From assembly GCA_006969625.1 (NCBI GenBank), contig CP030885.1, positions 1,240,001 to 1,304,000 on the forward strand: a stretch of 64,000 nucleotides of DNA, in the 5' to 3' direction. Source of the DNA: Rhodospirillaceae bacterium. GTDB lineage: Bacteria; Pseudomonadota; Alphaproteobacteria; Kiloniellales; DSM-21159. The first letter of the stretch is position 1. Each line of letters opens with the position of its first letter. Shown here piece after piece: positions 1 to 6,578 of the stretch. A model generated the notes under the pieces. The model was not told where the DNA came from, searched no databases, and saw only the letters and a program-made list of their open reading frames with translations. A program made the position numbers and the translations under genes.

Positions 1-1918
1 TATCGGGACGCGTGTAGCCGAGGTAGGCGCCAGGCTCGTACAGGTAGGGCACGCTGTCCGGCAGGTTGCGCAGGCCCGGAGCGTGCACGACCGGCTGCGG
101 CACGCGCGCGATCAGGCCGATGGTGAAGACCTCTTCGGCGTGGATCGCCAGCATCTCCTCCCAGGCGGCGCGCTGCGTCTCCGGGTCCGGCGCGCGGGTC
201 CAGGCGGCGAAGAGCTCCAGCAGCCGCTGGGCTGCGGGCAGGTCCGGCGCCTCGCCGCGGGTGCCATCGCTTTCGAAGTGCAGGCCCCATAGCGGCCAGT
301 TGTTCTGGCGGTCGCCGGTCGGCGCAAGTTCCTGCGGGCTCATGGCCGGTCGCGCCAGACCGTTGGCGAGGCCGTAGAACACGCTGTAGGCCGACTCGCC
401 GGCCTGAATGGCGTTGCGCATGGCGCTGCGTCCGCGGCTGCGGATCAGCAGCTCGAGGCCGACCGCCCGCCAGTGGTCGCGCACCAGCTCCAGCACGTCG
501 ATCTCAGCCGGGTCGGTGTCTCCGGTCTCGACGATCAGGCTGAGGCGCTCGCCGTCGCTGCGCAGGCGGTAGCCTTCCGCATCGCGCCGGTCGAGCCCCA
601 AGCCGTCGAGAAGCACGTTGGCGGCCGTGGGGTCGTGCTGCGACCACGCGCCGCGCAGGGCCGGACGGTAGAGCGGGCTTTCCGGCAGCACCGTGTTGGC
701 GCCCGGCAGCGCCAGGCCCTGGTAGATCGCCTGGTCGATCTCCTCGCGGTCGATCGCCAGCGAAAGGGCGCGGCGGAAGTCGGTGCTGCGGTTGAGGCGG
801 CGCAGTTCCGGGTCGGCGGCGTTGAGGTTCGGGTAGATCGCCAACTGGGCGCCGCGGGCGATCGGCCAGAGCTTCAGGGTCAGGGCGCCGCGCGCTTCGG
901 CCTGCTTCAGGAAGGCGGCGTCGCGGAAGGTCAGGCCGCGGTCCTGCAGGTCGGTCTGTCCGGCCGCCGCCTGCACGGGGATCAACTCGTTGCTGGTCGA
1001 CTCCAGCACCACCGAGTCGATGTAGGGCAACTGCCGGCCCCGGTCGTCCACGCGGTGGAAATAGGGGTTGCGTGCGAAGCGCCAGCGCTCCGTGGGCGGC
1101 GCGTTCAGCAGGCGCCAGGGCTGCAGCGTCGGGTAGTCCGGATTGGCGAGCAGGAAGGGCCGGTCACGCCGATCGAACAGACCGGCCCAGCCGTCCAATC
1201 CCTCGGCGGCAGCTTGCGCCTCCAGTTCGGCGGGGTCGACGAAGTCGGCGTGAAATTGCCGCAGGTAGTGCGCCGGCCGGTAGACGAAGGGCGGCCGCGT
1301 GCCCGCGAGCGCCGGAAGGAACTGGTTGTTCGGCTGCGGCCAGGCGAAGACCACGGTGTAGGCGTCGGGAAAGCTCAGCTCCGGCGGTTGGCCCTCGACC
1401 AGCAGTTCCGGCGGCGGCCCCGAGGGCGACAGCGTCTCGTTGGTCGCCACCCGTTCCCACCAGAAGCGGAAATCCTCGGAGGTGAAGGGCTCGCCGTCCG
1501 ACCAGCGGTGGCCGGGGCGCAGGCGCAGGGTGAAGATCCGGTTGTCCTCTACCTCCACCGCCTCGAGGATGTCGGGCACGAGTTCGAAGGCTTCGGTCCA
1601 GACCATCAGCCGGGCATAACCCAGGACCACGAGGTCGCGGGCGTCGCGCCCGCCGCGGGTCAGGATGCGCAGCTCGCCGCCGTAACGCCCGCTCCGCCAG
1701 TCCTCGCGCGCCGGCACGTCGCTGCGCGGCCGCGCCGGCAGGCGTTCGGCCAGCGGCGGCAGGTTGCCGAGCGAGACCGCAGCGGCAAGCGCCGGCGGCT
1801 CCTCCTGTGCCAGGGCAGGCGCACCGGCCAGCAGAGGCCCGGCCAGCAGGAGCATCGTCAGCCCTGCCACGGCCCATCGCTCCAGCGCTATCAAGCTCTC
1901 GCTGCGTCTGCCGTGCAT
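1..1918 (-). CDS. Peptide-type ABC transporter substrate-binding protein (SBP_bac_5 family), 3' end cut by window
   Basis: This is a periplasmic solute receptor of the oligopeptide/nickel class (SBP family 5). The reading frame is open from the ATG at 1918 to the window edge, giving about 639 residues without the C-terminus. A signal peptide is visible: a basic start, a Leu/Ala-rich stretch, and an A-L-A cleavage site near residue 37. The family pattern follows, with RLRPGHRWSDGEPFTSEDF near residue 140 and an R-A-L-S-L-A-I-D-R-E-E-I segment typical of this fold. An AGAAGG-like ribosome site lies just upstream. It is on the strand of the tungstate importer and 220 bases downstream of tupA, so read-through is possible, but its ligand cannot be read. 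The mature protein is large, closer to the ~600-residue YejA/OppA-like group. Confidence 0.85.
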   Translation of the reverse strand, partial: MHGRRSESLIALERWAVAGLTMLLLAGPLLAGAPALAQEEPPALAAAVSLGNLPPLAERLPARPRSDVPAREDWRSGRYGGELRILTRGGRDARDLVVLGYARLMVWTEAFELVPDILEAVEVEDNRIFTLRLRPGHRWSDGEPFTSEDFRFWWERVATNETLSPSGPPPELLVEGQPPELSFPDAYTVVFAWPQPNNQFLPALAGTRPPFVYRPAHYLRQFHADFVDPAELEAQAAAEGLDGWAGLFDRRDRPFLLANPDYPTLQPWRLLNAPPTERWRFARNPYFHRVDDRGRQLPYIDSVVLESTSNELIPVQAAAGQTDLQDRGLTFRDAAFLKQAEARGALTLKLWPIARGAQLAIYPNLNAADPELRRLNRSTDFRRALSLAIDREEIDQAIYQGLALPGANTVLPESPLYRPALRGAWSQHDPTAANVLLDGLGLDRRDAEGYRLRSDGERLSLIVETGDTDPAEIDVLELVRDHWRAVGLELLIRSRGRSAMRNAIQAGESAYSVFYGLANGLARPAMSPQELAPTGDRQNNWPLWGLHFESDGTRGEAPDLPAAQRLLELFAAWTRAPDPETQRAAWEEMLAIHAEEVFTIGLIARVPQPVVHAPGLRNLPDSVPYLYEPGAYLGYTRPD

Positions 1919-2138
1919 GCCCGCCTTCTCGAATGCCCGCCATCCACTCAGCATCTGGGCCTGCGAACGCTACCACATCCCCTGCACCGCCGAAGAGACG
2001 AAGGCGACGTATCGAGACGCCACAGGTATCGGCGGGCGGGGCGTGCGCTCGACCGTCAAAGACCGCATACCGCTACTGGAGGACACCTGCGGGAGCGGTG
2101 CCGTGGACAGGCACCCGGTCCCCAGTCCGGTCGACCGC

Positions 2139-2972
2139 TTACGACTGGCCTTTCTTGGCGTTCGGGAAGAACAGCTGCTGGCCGTTCAGCGTGTAGTCGG
2201 CGATCAGCCGCTGACCCTCCGCGCCGATCAGCCAGTCGATGAAGGTCTGGCCCAGCTCGGCCTTGACGTGCGGATGCCTGTCCGGGTTCACCAGGATCAC
2301 GCCGTACTGGTTGAAGAGCTGCGGGTCGCCCTCGACCAGCACTTGGAAGTCGCCCTTGTTCGCGAAGGAGATCCAGGTGGCGCGGTCGCTCAGCACGTAG
2401 GCGCCCATGCCGATGCCGGTGTTCAGCGTGGCGCCCATCCCCGAACCGGTCTCGCGGTACCAGGTGCCGCTGGCCGAAGCGACGTCGACGCCGGCGGCCT
2501 TCCAGAGGTTGCGCTCCTTGGTGTGGGTGCCGCTGTCGTCGCCGCGGCTGGCGAAGGGGGCCTCGGCCTCGGCGATCTTGCTCAGCGCCGCGGTGGCGTC
2601 GGTCATGCCGCCGACGCCGGCCGGATCGTCCGCCGGGCCGACGACGACGAAGTCGTTGTACATCACGTCGAATCGCTCGACGCCCCAGCCCTCGGCGACG
2701 AACGCCTCCTCGCGGGCCTTGGCGTGCACCAGCAGGACATCGGCGTCGCCGTCGCGCGCCTGCTGCAGCGCCTTTCCGGTGCCGACGGCGACGACGCGCA
2801 CCTCGATGCCGGTCTCGTCCTGGAACTTCGGCAGCAGGACGTCCAGCAGGCCGGAGTTCTTGGTCGAGGTGGTCGAGGCCACGGTGATGAACTTGTCCTC
2901 GGCCAGCGCCGGGCCGGCGACGGCGGCCGACGCGAGCACTGCCGCGACGGCGACTGCCAGGAATTTCCTCAT
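2139..2972 (-). CDS. tupA: Tungstate ABC transporter, periplasmic binding protein TupA
   Basis: This 277-residue exported protein probably captures tungstate, or molybdate, in the periplasm for the TupBC importer. A clear signal peptide (MRKF, then Ala/Val-rich, cleavage near A-L-A-24) precedes the TupA hallmark TTSTKNSGLLD near residue 34. An R-G-D-D-S-G-T-H-T-KE anion-binding segment near residue 145 and a GMGATLNTG segment follow. A GGGAGGT ribosome site precedes the ATG at 2972. It is the last gene of the tupB-tupC-tupA set, 49 bases after tupC. Tungsten or molybdenum supply fits the formate dehydrogenases later in the window. The family is clear; preference for tungstate over molybdate is inferred from TupA resemblance only. 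Confidence 0.9.
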   Translation of the reverse strand: MRKFLAVAVAAVLASAAVAGPALAEDKFITVASTTSTKNSGLLDVLLPKFQDETGIEVRVVAVGTGKALQQARDGDADVLLVHAKAREEAFVAEGWGVERFDVMYNDFVVVGPADDPAGVGGMTDATAALSKIAEAEAPFASRGDDSGTHTKERNLWKAAGVDVASASGTWYRETGSGMGATLNTGIGMGAYVLSDRATWISFANKGDFQVLVEGDPQLFNQYGVILVNPDRHPHVKAELGQTFIDWLIGAEGQRLIADYTLNGQQLFFPNAKKGQS

Positions 2973-3021
2973 GATCTAGCGACCTCCCGTTTCGGGTTGT
3001 GCTCGTGGGCGGCGTCAAGGG

Positions 3022-3795
3022 TCACCACACGAGCTTGCCGGCCAGAAAGTCCCGTGCGGGCTGGCTTTCCGGCCGCTCGAAGAAGCGGTCCGCGGGGCCT
3101 CGTTCGACCACGCGGCCGCGGTTGAGGAAGACCACCTCGTCGGCCAGGCGACGGGCCTGGCCCAGGTCGTGGGTCGTCATGACGATCTTGCAGCCCTCGG
3201 CGTGCATCGCCTGGACGATCTCCTCGATCGCGTGGGTCGCGGCCGGGTCCAGGCTCGCCGTCGGCTCGTCGAGGAACAGCACCTGCGGGCGCAGCGCCCA
3301 GGCGCGCGCCATAGCCAGGCGTTGCTGCTCGCCCCCGGACAGAGTGCGCGCGGACTGGCGCGCATAGGCGGTCAGTCCGGTGCGCGCGAGCGCCTCGTCC
3401 CGTCGCCGGCTGCGCGCGGTGCCGCGCACCCTGTGCACCGCCAGCGCGTAGTCGAGGTTGGCGGCGACGCTGCGGCGCAGCAGCACCGGCTTCTGGAAGA
3501 CCATCGCCTGGCGGCGGGGGCCGCGGCCGGCGCCGTCGAGCTTGCGGTTCTGCCAGACGATCCGCCCGGCGGTCGGATGGATCAGGCCGTGCGCCAGACG
3601 CAGCGTCAGCGACTTGCCGGCGCCGTTCGGCCCCAGGATCACGGTGCGCGGGCCGGCGACGATCTCGAGGTCCAGGCCGTCGATCAGGCGCTTGCCACGC
3701 GCCTCGTAGACCACCCCGGCGAAGCGGCAGGGCAGGATGGCGTCGGCGAAGGCGCCGGCCGAGGTCGGCGGCAGGTGTCGCAGCCGGCCTGTCAT
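3022..3795 (-). CDS. tupC: Tungstate ABC transporter, ATP-binding protein TupC
   Basis: This 257-residue cytoplasmic ATPase powers tungstate import. It has Walker A (GPNGAGKS), the Q-loop region MVFQKPVLLRRSV, the ABC signature LSGGEQQR, Walker B VLFLDEPTA and the H-loop in MTTHD, in normal order. Its start was chosen at 3795 because the ATG overlaps the tupB stop codon in an ATGA arrangement; longer readings of the frame run through tupB. There is no extra regulatory domain (TOBE) after the nucleotide-binding domain, as is usual for TupC, and the protein ends soon after the D-loop helical region. The 4-base overlap implies translational coupling to tupB. Confidence 0.92.
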   Translation of the reverse strand: MTGRLRHLPPTSAGAFADAILPCRFAGVVYEARGKRLIDGLDLEIVAGPRTVILGPNGAGKSLTLRLAHGLIHPTAGRIVWQNRKLDGAGRGPRRQAMVFQKPVLLRRSVAANLDYALAVHRVRGTARSRRRDEALARTGLTAYARQSARTLSGGEQQRLAMARAWALRPQVLFLDEPTASLDPAATHAIEEIVQAMHAEGCKIVMTTHDLGQARRLADEVVFLNRGRVVERGPADRFFERPESQPARDFLAGKLVW

Positions 3796-4496
3796 GCCAT
3801 GCGCGCCCGGGCGAAGCGGCGCACCCCTTCGGCCGCACCGTTGATGGCGAAGGTCAGCAGCAGCAGCACGATGCCCAGGCCGAGCGCCAGCGCCAGGTCG
3901 CCCTTGCTGGTCTCCAGCGCGATGGTGGTGGTCATCACCCGGGTGACGTGATCGATGTTGCCGCCAACGATCATCACTGCGCCGACCTCCGCGCTCGCCC
4001 GCCCGAAGCCGGCCAGCAGGGCGGTGACCAGGGTCGCCCGCGCGTCCCACAGCAGCGTCGGGATCGCCCGCAGCGGCCCGGCGCCGAGAGAGACGAGCTG
4101 CTCGCGGTACTCCGCCCAGAGGTCCTCGATCGCTTGGCGCGCCAGGGCCGCGACGATCGGCAGCACCAGGATGACCTGGGCGACGATCATGGCGGTCGGC
4201 GTGAACAGCAGGCCGAGCACCCCCAGCGGCCCGGCGCGCGACAGGAAGAGGTAGACGATCAGCCCGACGACGACCGGCGGCAGGCCCATCAGGGCGTTCA
4301 GCGTGACGATCACCGCGCTGCGGCCGGGGAAGTCGAACAGCGCCACAGCCGCACCCAGCGGCAGCCCGATCGCCGCGGCGATCAGCACTGCCGACAGGCT
4401 GACGCGCAGCGAGAGCCCCACGATCTCCACCAGATCGGCATCCAGGGCGACGATCAAGTCGAAGGCGGCCCGGAAGGCCTCGACCAGGTAGTCCAT
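3792..4496 (-). CDS. tupB: Tungstate ABC transporter, permease TupB
   Basis: This 234-residue inner-membrane permease has five to six hydrophobic segments and the binding-protein-dependent transport loop near LGAGPLRAIPTLLWDARATLVTALLAGFGRASAEVG (EAA-like, residues about 140-175), which contacts TupC. It is the first gene of tupB-C-A and overlaps tupC by 4 bases. Upstream is a 236-base divergent gap shared with fdhD, which contains two direct repeats that could be a shared regulatory site. Identity as TupB rests on the neighbours and on the MGLPPVVVGLIVYLFLSR segment seen in this permease group. Confidence 0.9.
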   Translation of the reverse strand: MDYLVEAFRAAFDLIVALDADLVEIVGLSLRVSLSAVLIAAAIGLPLGAAVALFDFPGRSAVIVTLNALMGLPPVVVGLIVYLFLSRAGPLGVLGLLFTPTAMIVAQVILVLPIVAALARQAIEDLWAEYREQLVSLGAGPLRAIPTLLWDARATLVTALLAGFGRASAEVGAVMIVGGNIDHVTRVMTTTIALETSKGDLALALGLGIVLLLLTFAINGAAEGVRRFARARMA

Positions 4497-4557
4497 GCGA
4501 CTCCGATGCGGCTGCAGGCAGGCGTGACATCGTGGGCCAGTGCGAGTGCGGCACGTT

Positions 4558-4594
4558 CAGTCTGCGTGACCTTGCAGAATCCTGTCTGTGTTAC
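4558..4594. promoter_or_regulatory. Pair of 13-base direct repeats between tupB and fdhD
   Basis: CAGTCTGCGTGAC (4558-4570) and CTGTCTGTGTTAC (4582-4594) agree at 10 of 13 positions and start 24 bases apart, about two helical turns. TACAAT, a possible -10 box, overlaps the second copy at 4592-4597, but no convincing -35 box was found at the right distance. The site lies in the only gap between the divergent tungstate importer and fdhD. It may be an operator for a metal- or oxyanion-sensing regulator; it does not look like the classic ModE palindrome. Confidence 0.3.
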
Positions 4595-4732
4595 AATACA
4601 TACCGCTCTATGGGAAGTCGTGCGCAGATTTCGCCCGCTGCCGCGCCCTTGTGAAGCCACCGCGCGCGCCGCATATTCCGGGTTTGCCGTAGGTTCCGGC
4701 CCAGCTAGCGCCAGGGGAGGGCGTCCGACCCC

Positions 4733-5698
4733 GTGTCCCAATCGATCGCCGACACGCCGGCCGCGCCGCCGCTGCGCGTCGCCCAGAAGGGCACCGCCAA
4801 GCTGGCCGATGCCGCGGTCCTGGACGAGTTCCTGCTGCGCCCCGACCCGGACGACCCCAGGCTGACCCGGCCGGTCCAGGGCATCGACGAGAGCGGCCAG
4901 GCGATCGAGACGCGCGTGGTGATGGAGCGCCCCCTGACGCTGTTCCTCAACGGGCAGGAGATCGTCACCATGATGACGATCGGCGACTATCCCGGCTATC
5001 TGGCGGTCGGCTACCTGCTGAACCAGAACATGCTGCGCGCCGACGACGAGATCGTCGGCATCGACCACGACGAGGAGCTGGACGTGGTGGTCGTGCGCAC
5101 GGCGCGCGAGACGAACTACGAGGACAAGCTCAAGAAGAAGATTCGCACCTCCGGCTGCGCCCAGGGCACGGTCTTCGGCGACCTGATGGAGAAGTTCGAC
5201 GAAATCCGCCTGGATCCCGACGCCCGCCTGAAGACCAGCGACCTGCTGGCGCTGACCCGCAAGATCAACGGCGCGCCCAGCCTCTACCTGGCCTCCGGCG
5301 CGATCCACGGCTGCGTGCTGTGCGAAGGCGACCGCCCGCTGGTCTACATGGAAGACGTCGGCCGCCACAACGCGGTCGACAAGATCGCCGGCTACATGTT
5401 CCTGGAGGGCCTCAGCCCGAAAGGCAAGATGTTCTACACCACCGGCCGCCTGACCAGCGAGATGGTGATCAAGACGGTGCAGATGCAGATCCCGATCCTG
5501 GTCAGCCGCTCGGGCTTCACCGCCTGGGGCGTCGAGCTGGCGCAGCAGGCCGGCCTGACCCTGATCGGCCGCGCCAAGGGCAAGCGCTTCATCGCGCTGT
5601 CCGGCCCCGAGCGCATCGTCTTCGACAGCGACGCGGGCGAGGGCGAGGAGGAAGACCCCCGCCACCGCCGCAAGGGCAGCCGCGAGGAGGCGGAGTAG
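4733..5698 (+). CDS. fdhD: Formate dehydrogenase accessory sulfurtransferase FdhD
   Basis: FdhD delivers sulfur from a cysteine desulfurase to the molybdenum/tungsten bis-MGD cofactor and is required for active formate dehydrogenases. The 321-residue protein has the family segments RPLTLFLNGQEIV (66-78), TSGCAQGTVFGD (139-150) and MEDVGRHNAVDKIAG (206-220). At the usual CxxC loop only one cysteine (C142) is present; another pair, C194/C197, lies in HGCVLCEG. A GTG start at 4733 is used, preceded by GGGGAGGG about ten bases upstream. It is divergent from tupB and 242 bases before mobA. Clients are probably both formate dehydrogenases encoded at 31.6-36.7 and 41.3-45.9 kb. Confidence 0.93.
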   Translation: MSQSIADTPAAPPLRVAQKGTAKLADAAVLDEFLLRPDPDDPRLTRPVQGIDESGQAIETRVVMERPLTLFLNGQEIVTMMTIGDYPGYLAVGYLLNQNMLRADDEIVGIDHDEELDVVVVRTARETNYEDKLKKKIRTSGCAQGTVFGDLMEKFDEIRLDPDARLKTSDLLALTRKINGAPSLYLASGAIHGCVLCEGDRPLVYMEDVGRHNAVDKIAGYMFLEGLSPKGKMFYTTGRLTSEMVIKTVQMQIPILVSRSGFTAWGVELAQQAGLTLIGRAKGKRFIALSGPERIVFDSDAGEGEEEDPRHRRKGSREEAE

Positions 5699-5725
5699 CG
5701 GTCCGCGCCGTAGCCGGCTTCGCCG

Positions 5726-5861
5726 GCTCGCTTCGTCCTTCGACAGGCTCAGGATGAAGCGATGTCAAATGGCAACACCGGGCTCGAGAAACCGCGCGCG
5801 AGCTGCTCGGGTCTGTTCTGTTTCCGCCGTCATCCTGAGCCTGTCGAAGGACGAAGCGAGC
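5726..5861. repeat. Perfect 32-bp inverted repeat with 72-base spacer (REP-like intergenic element)
   Basis: Bases 5726-5757 and 5830-5861 are exact reverse complements over 32 positions; the right arm begins TCATCCTGAGCCTGTCGA. The arms sit in the fdhD-mobA gap and would form a long stem-loop in either strand's transcript. The arm sequence resembles an extragenic repeat I have seen in many GC-rich proteobacterial genomes (established impression, not checked). No transposase or target duplication is visible. Confidence 0.85.
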
Positions 5862-5904
5862 GGCCGCAAGGCCGCTGGTGCGAAGCGCGGCCGCAAGGCC
5901 GCTG
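5861..5904. repeat. 17-base direct repeat, two copies 27 bases apart
   Basis: CGGCCGCAAGGCCGCTG occurs at 5861-5877 and again at 5888-5904. Each copy contains a small hairpin (CGGCC GCAA GGCCG), so the region downstream of the 32-bp inverted repeat can fold into two GNRA-like stem-loops before mobA. The repeats may be part of the same extragenic element. Confidence 0.7.
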
Positions 5905-5939
5905 ATTCGGTTTATGGGCAGGGAACGGATAGCCGAACG

Positions 5940-6557
5940 ATGCATCACAAGATCTGCGGCGTGATTCTGGCGGGCGGGTTGGCGCGGCGCATGGGTGGCG
6001 GCGACAAGGGGCTGCGCGATCTCGCCGGCAAGCCGATCCTGGCGCACATCCTGGCGCGCGTGCGCCCGCAGGTGACCTGCCTGGTGGTCAACGCCAACGG
6101 CGACCCGGCGCGCTTCGCCAACTTCCGCCTGCCGGTCGCGCCCGACGCGGTGGAAGGCAATGCCGGGCCGCTCGCCGGCGTGCTGACCGGCATGGAATGG
6201 GCGGCCCAGCACGCGCCGGTCTGCGACCTGATCCTGACCGTGCCCTCGGACGCGCCCTTCCTGCCGCGCGACCTGGTCGAGCGGCTGGAGCGCGCGATGA
6301 TCGCCGAGGGCGCCGACATCGCCTGCGCCGGCTCGGGCGGGCGCGCGCACCCGCCGATCGCCCTCTGGCCGGTCAGCCTGGCCGAGGAGCTGCGCGAGGC
6401 GATGACCCGCGAGGAAATCCGCAAGGTCGACGCCTGGACCGCCCGCTACAAGGTCGCCGTCGCCGACTGGCCCACCGAGCCTTTCGACCCCTTCTTCAAC
6501 GCCAACAAGCCGGAAGACCTGGCCGCGGCGGAGGAGATGGCCGCGGCTGCGGGCTAG
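5940..6557 (+). CDS. mobA: Molybdenum cofactor guanylyltransferase MobA
   Basis: MobA transfers GMP from GTP to molybdopterin, giving the MGD cofactor that formate dehydrogenases need. The 205-residue protein starts with the nucleotidyltransferase signature GVILAGGLARRMGGGDKGL (residues 8-26), followed by GNAGPLAGVLTGMEWA, then PSDAPFLPRDLV where the Asp binds metal, and ends with the NANKPEDL motif of the family. The ATG at 5940 immediately precedes the conserved strand, so longer readings into the repeat region were rejected. The ribosome site is weak (GGAACGGA). It follows fdhD on the same strand but the two are separated by a large inverted repeat. Confidence 0.93.
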   Translation: MHHKICGVILAGGLARRMGGGDKGLRDLAGKPILAHILARVRPQVTCLVVNANGDPARFANFRLPVAPDAVEGNAGPLAGVLTGMEWAAQHAPVCDLILTVPSDAPFLPRDLVERLERAMIAEGADIACAGSGGRAHPPIALWPVSLAEELREAMTREEIRKVDAWTARYKVAVADWPTEPFDPFFNANKPEDLAAAEEMAAAAG

Positions 6558-6578
6558 TGTCGGCGTTGCTAGGCGCTG

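Noticed and set aside
473-2242. Long plus-strand frame at the window start
   Set aside because: The minus strand encodes a peptide-binding protein with signal peptide and family segments in the same place.
5726-5861. 32-bp inverted repeat considered as insertion-sequence ends
   Set aside because: Only 72 bases lie between the arms, with no transposase and no target duplication.
4733-6557. fdhD and mobA treated as a single tight operon
   Set aside because: They are 241 bases apart with a perfect 32-bp inverted repeat between them, so cotranscription is uncertain.
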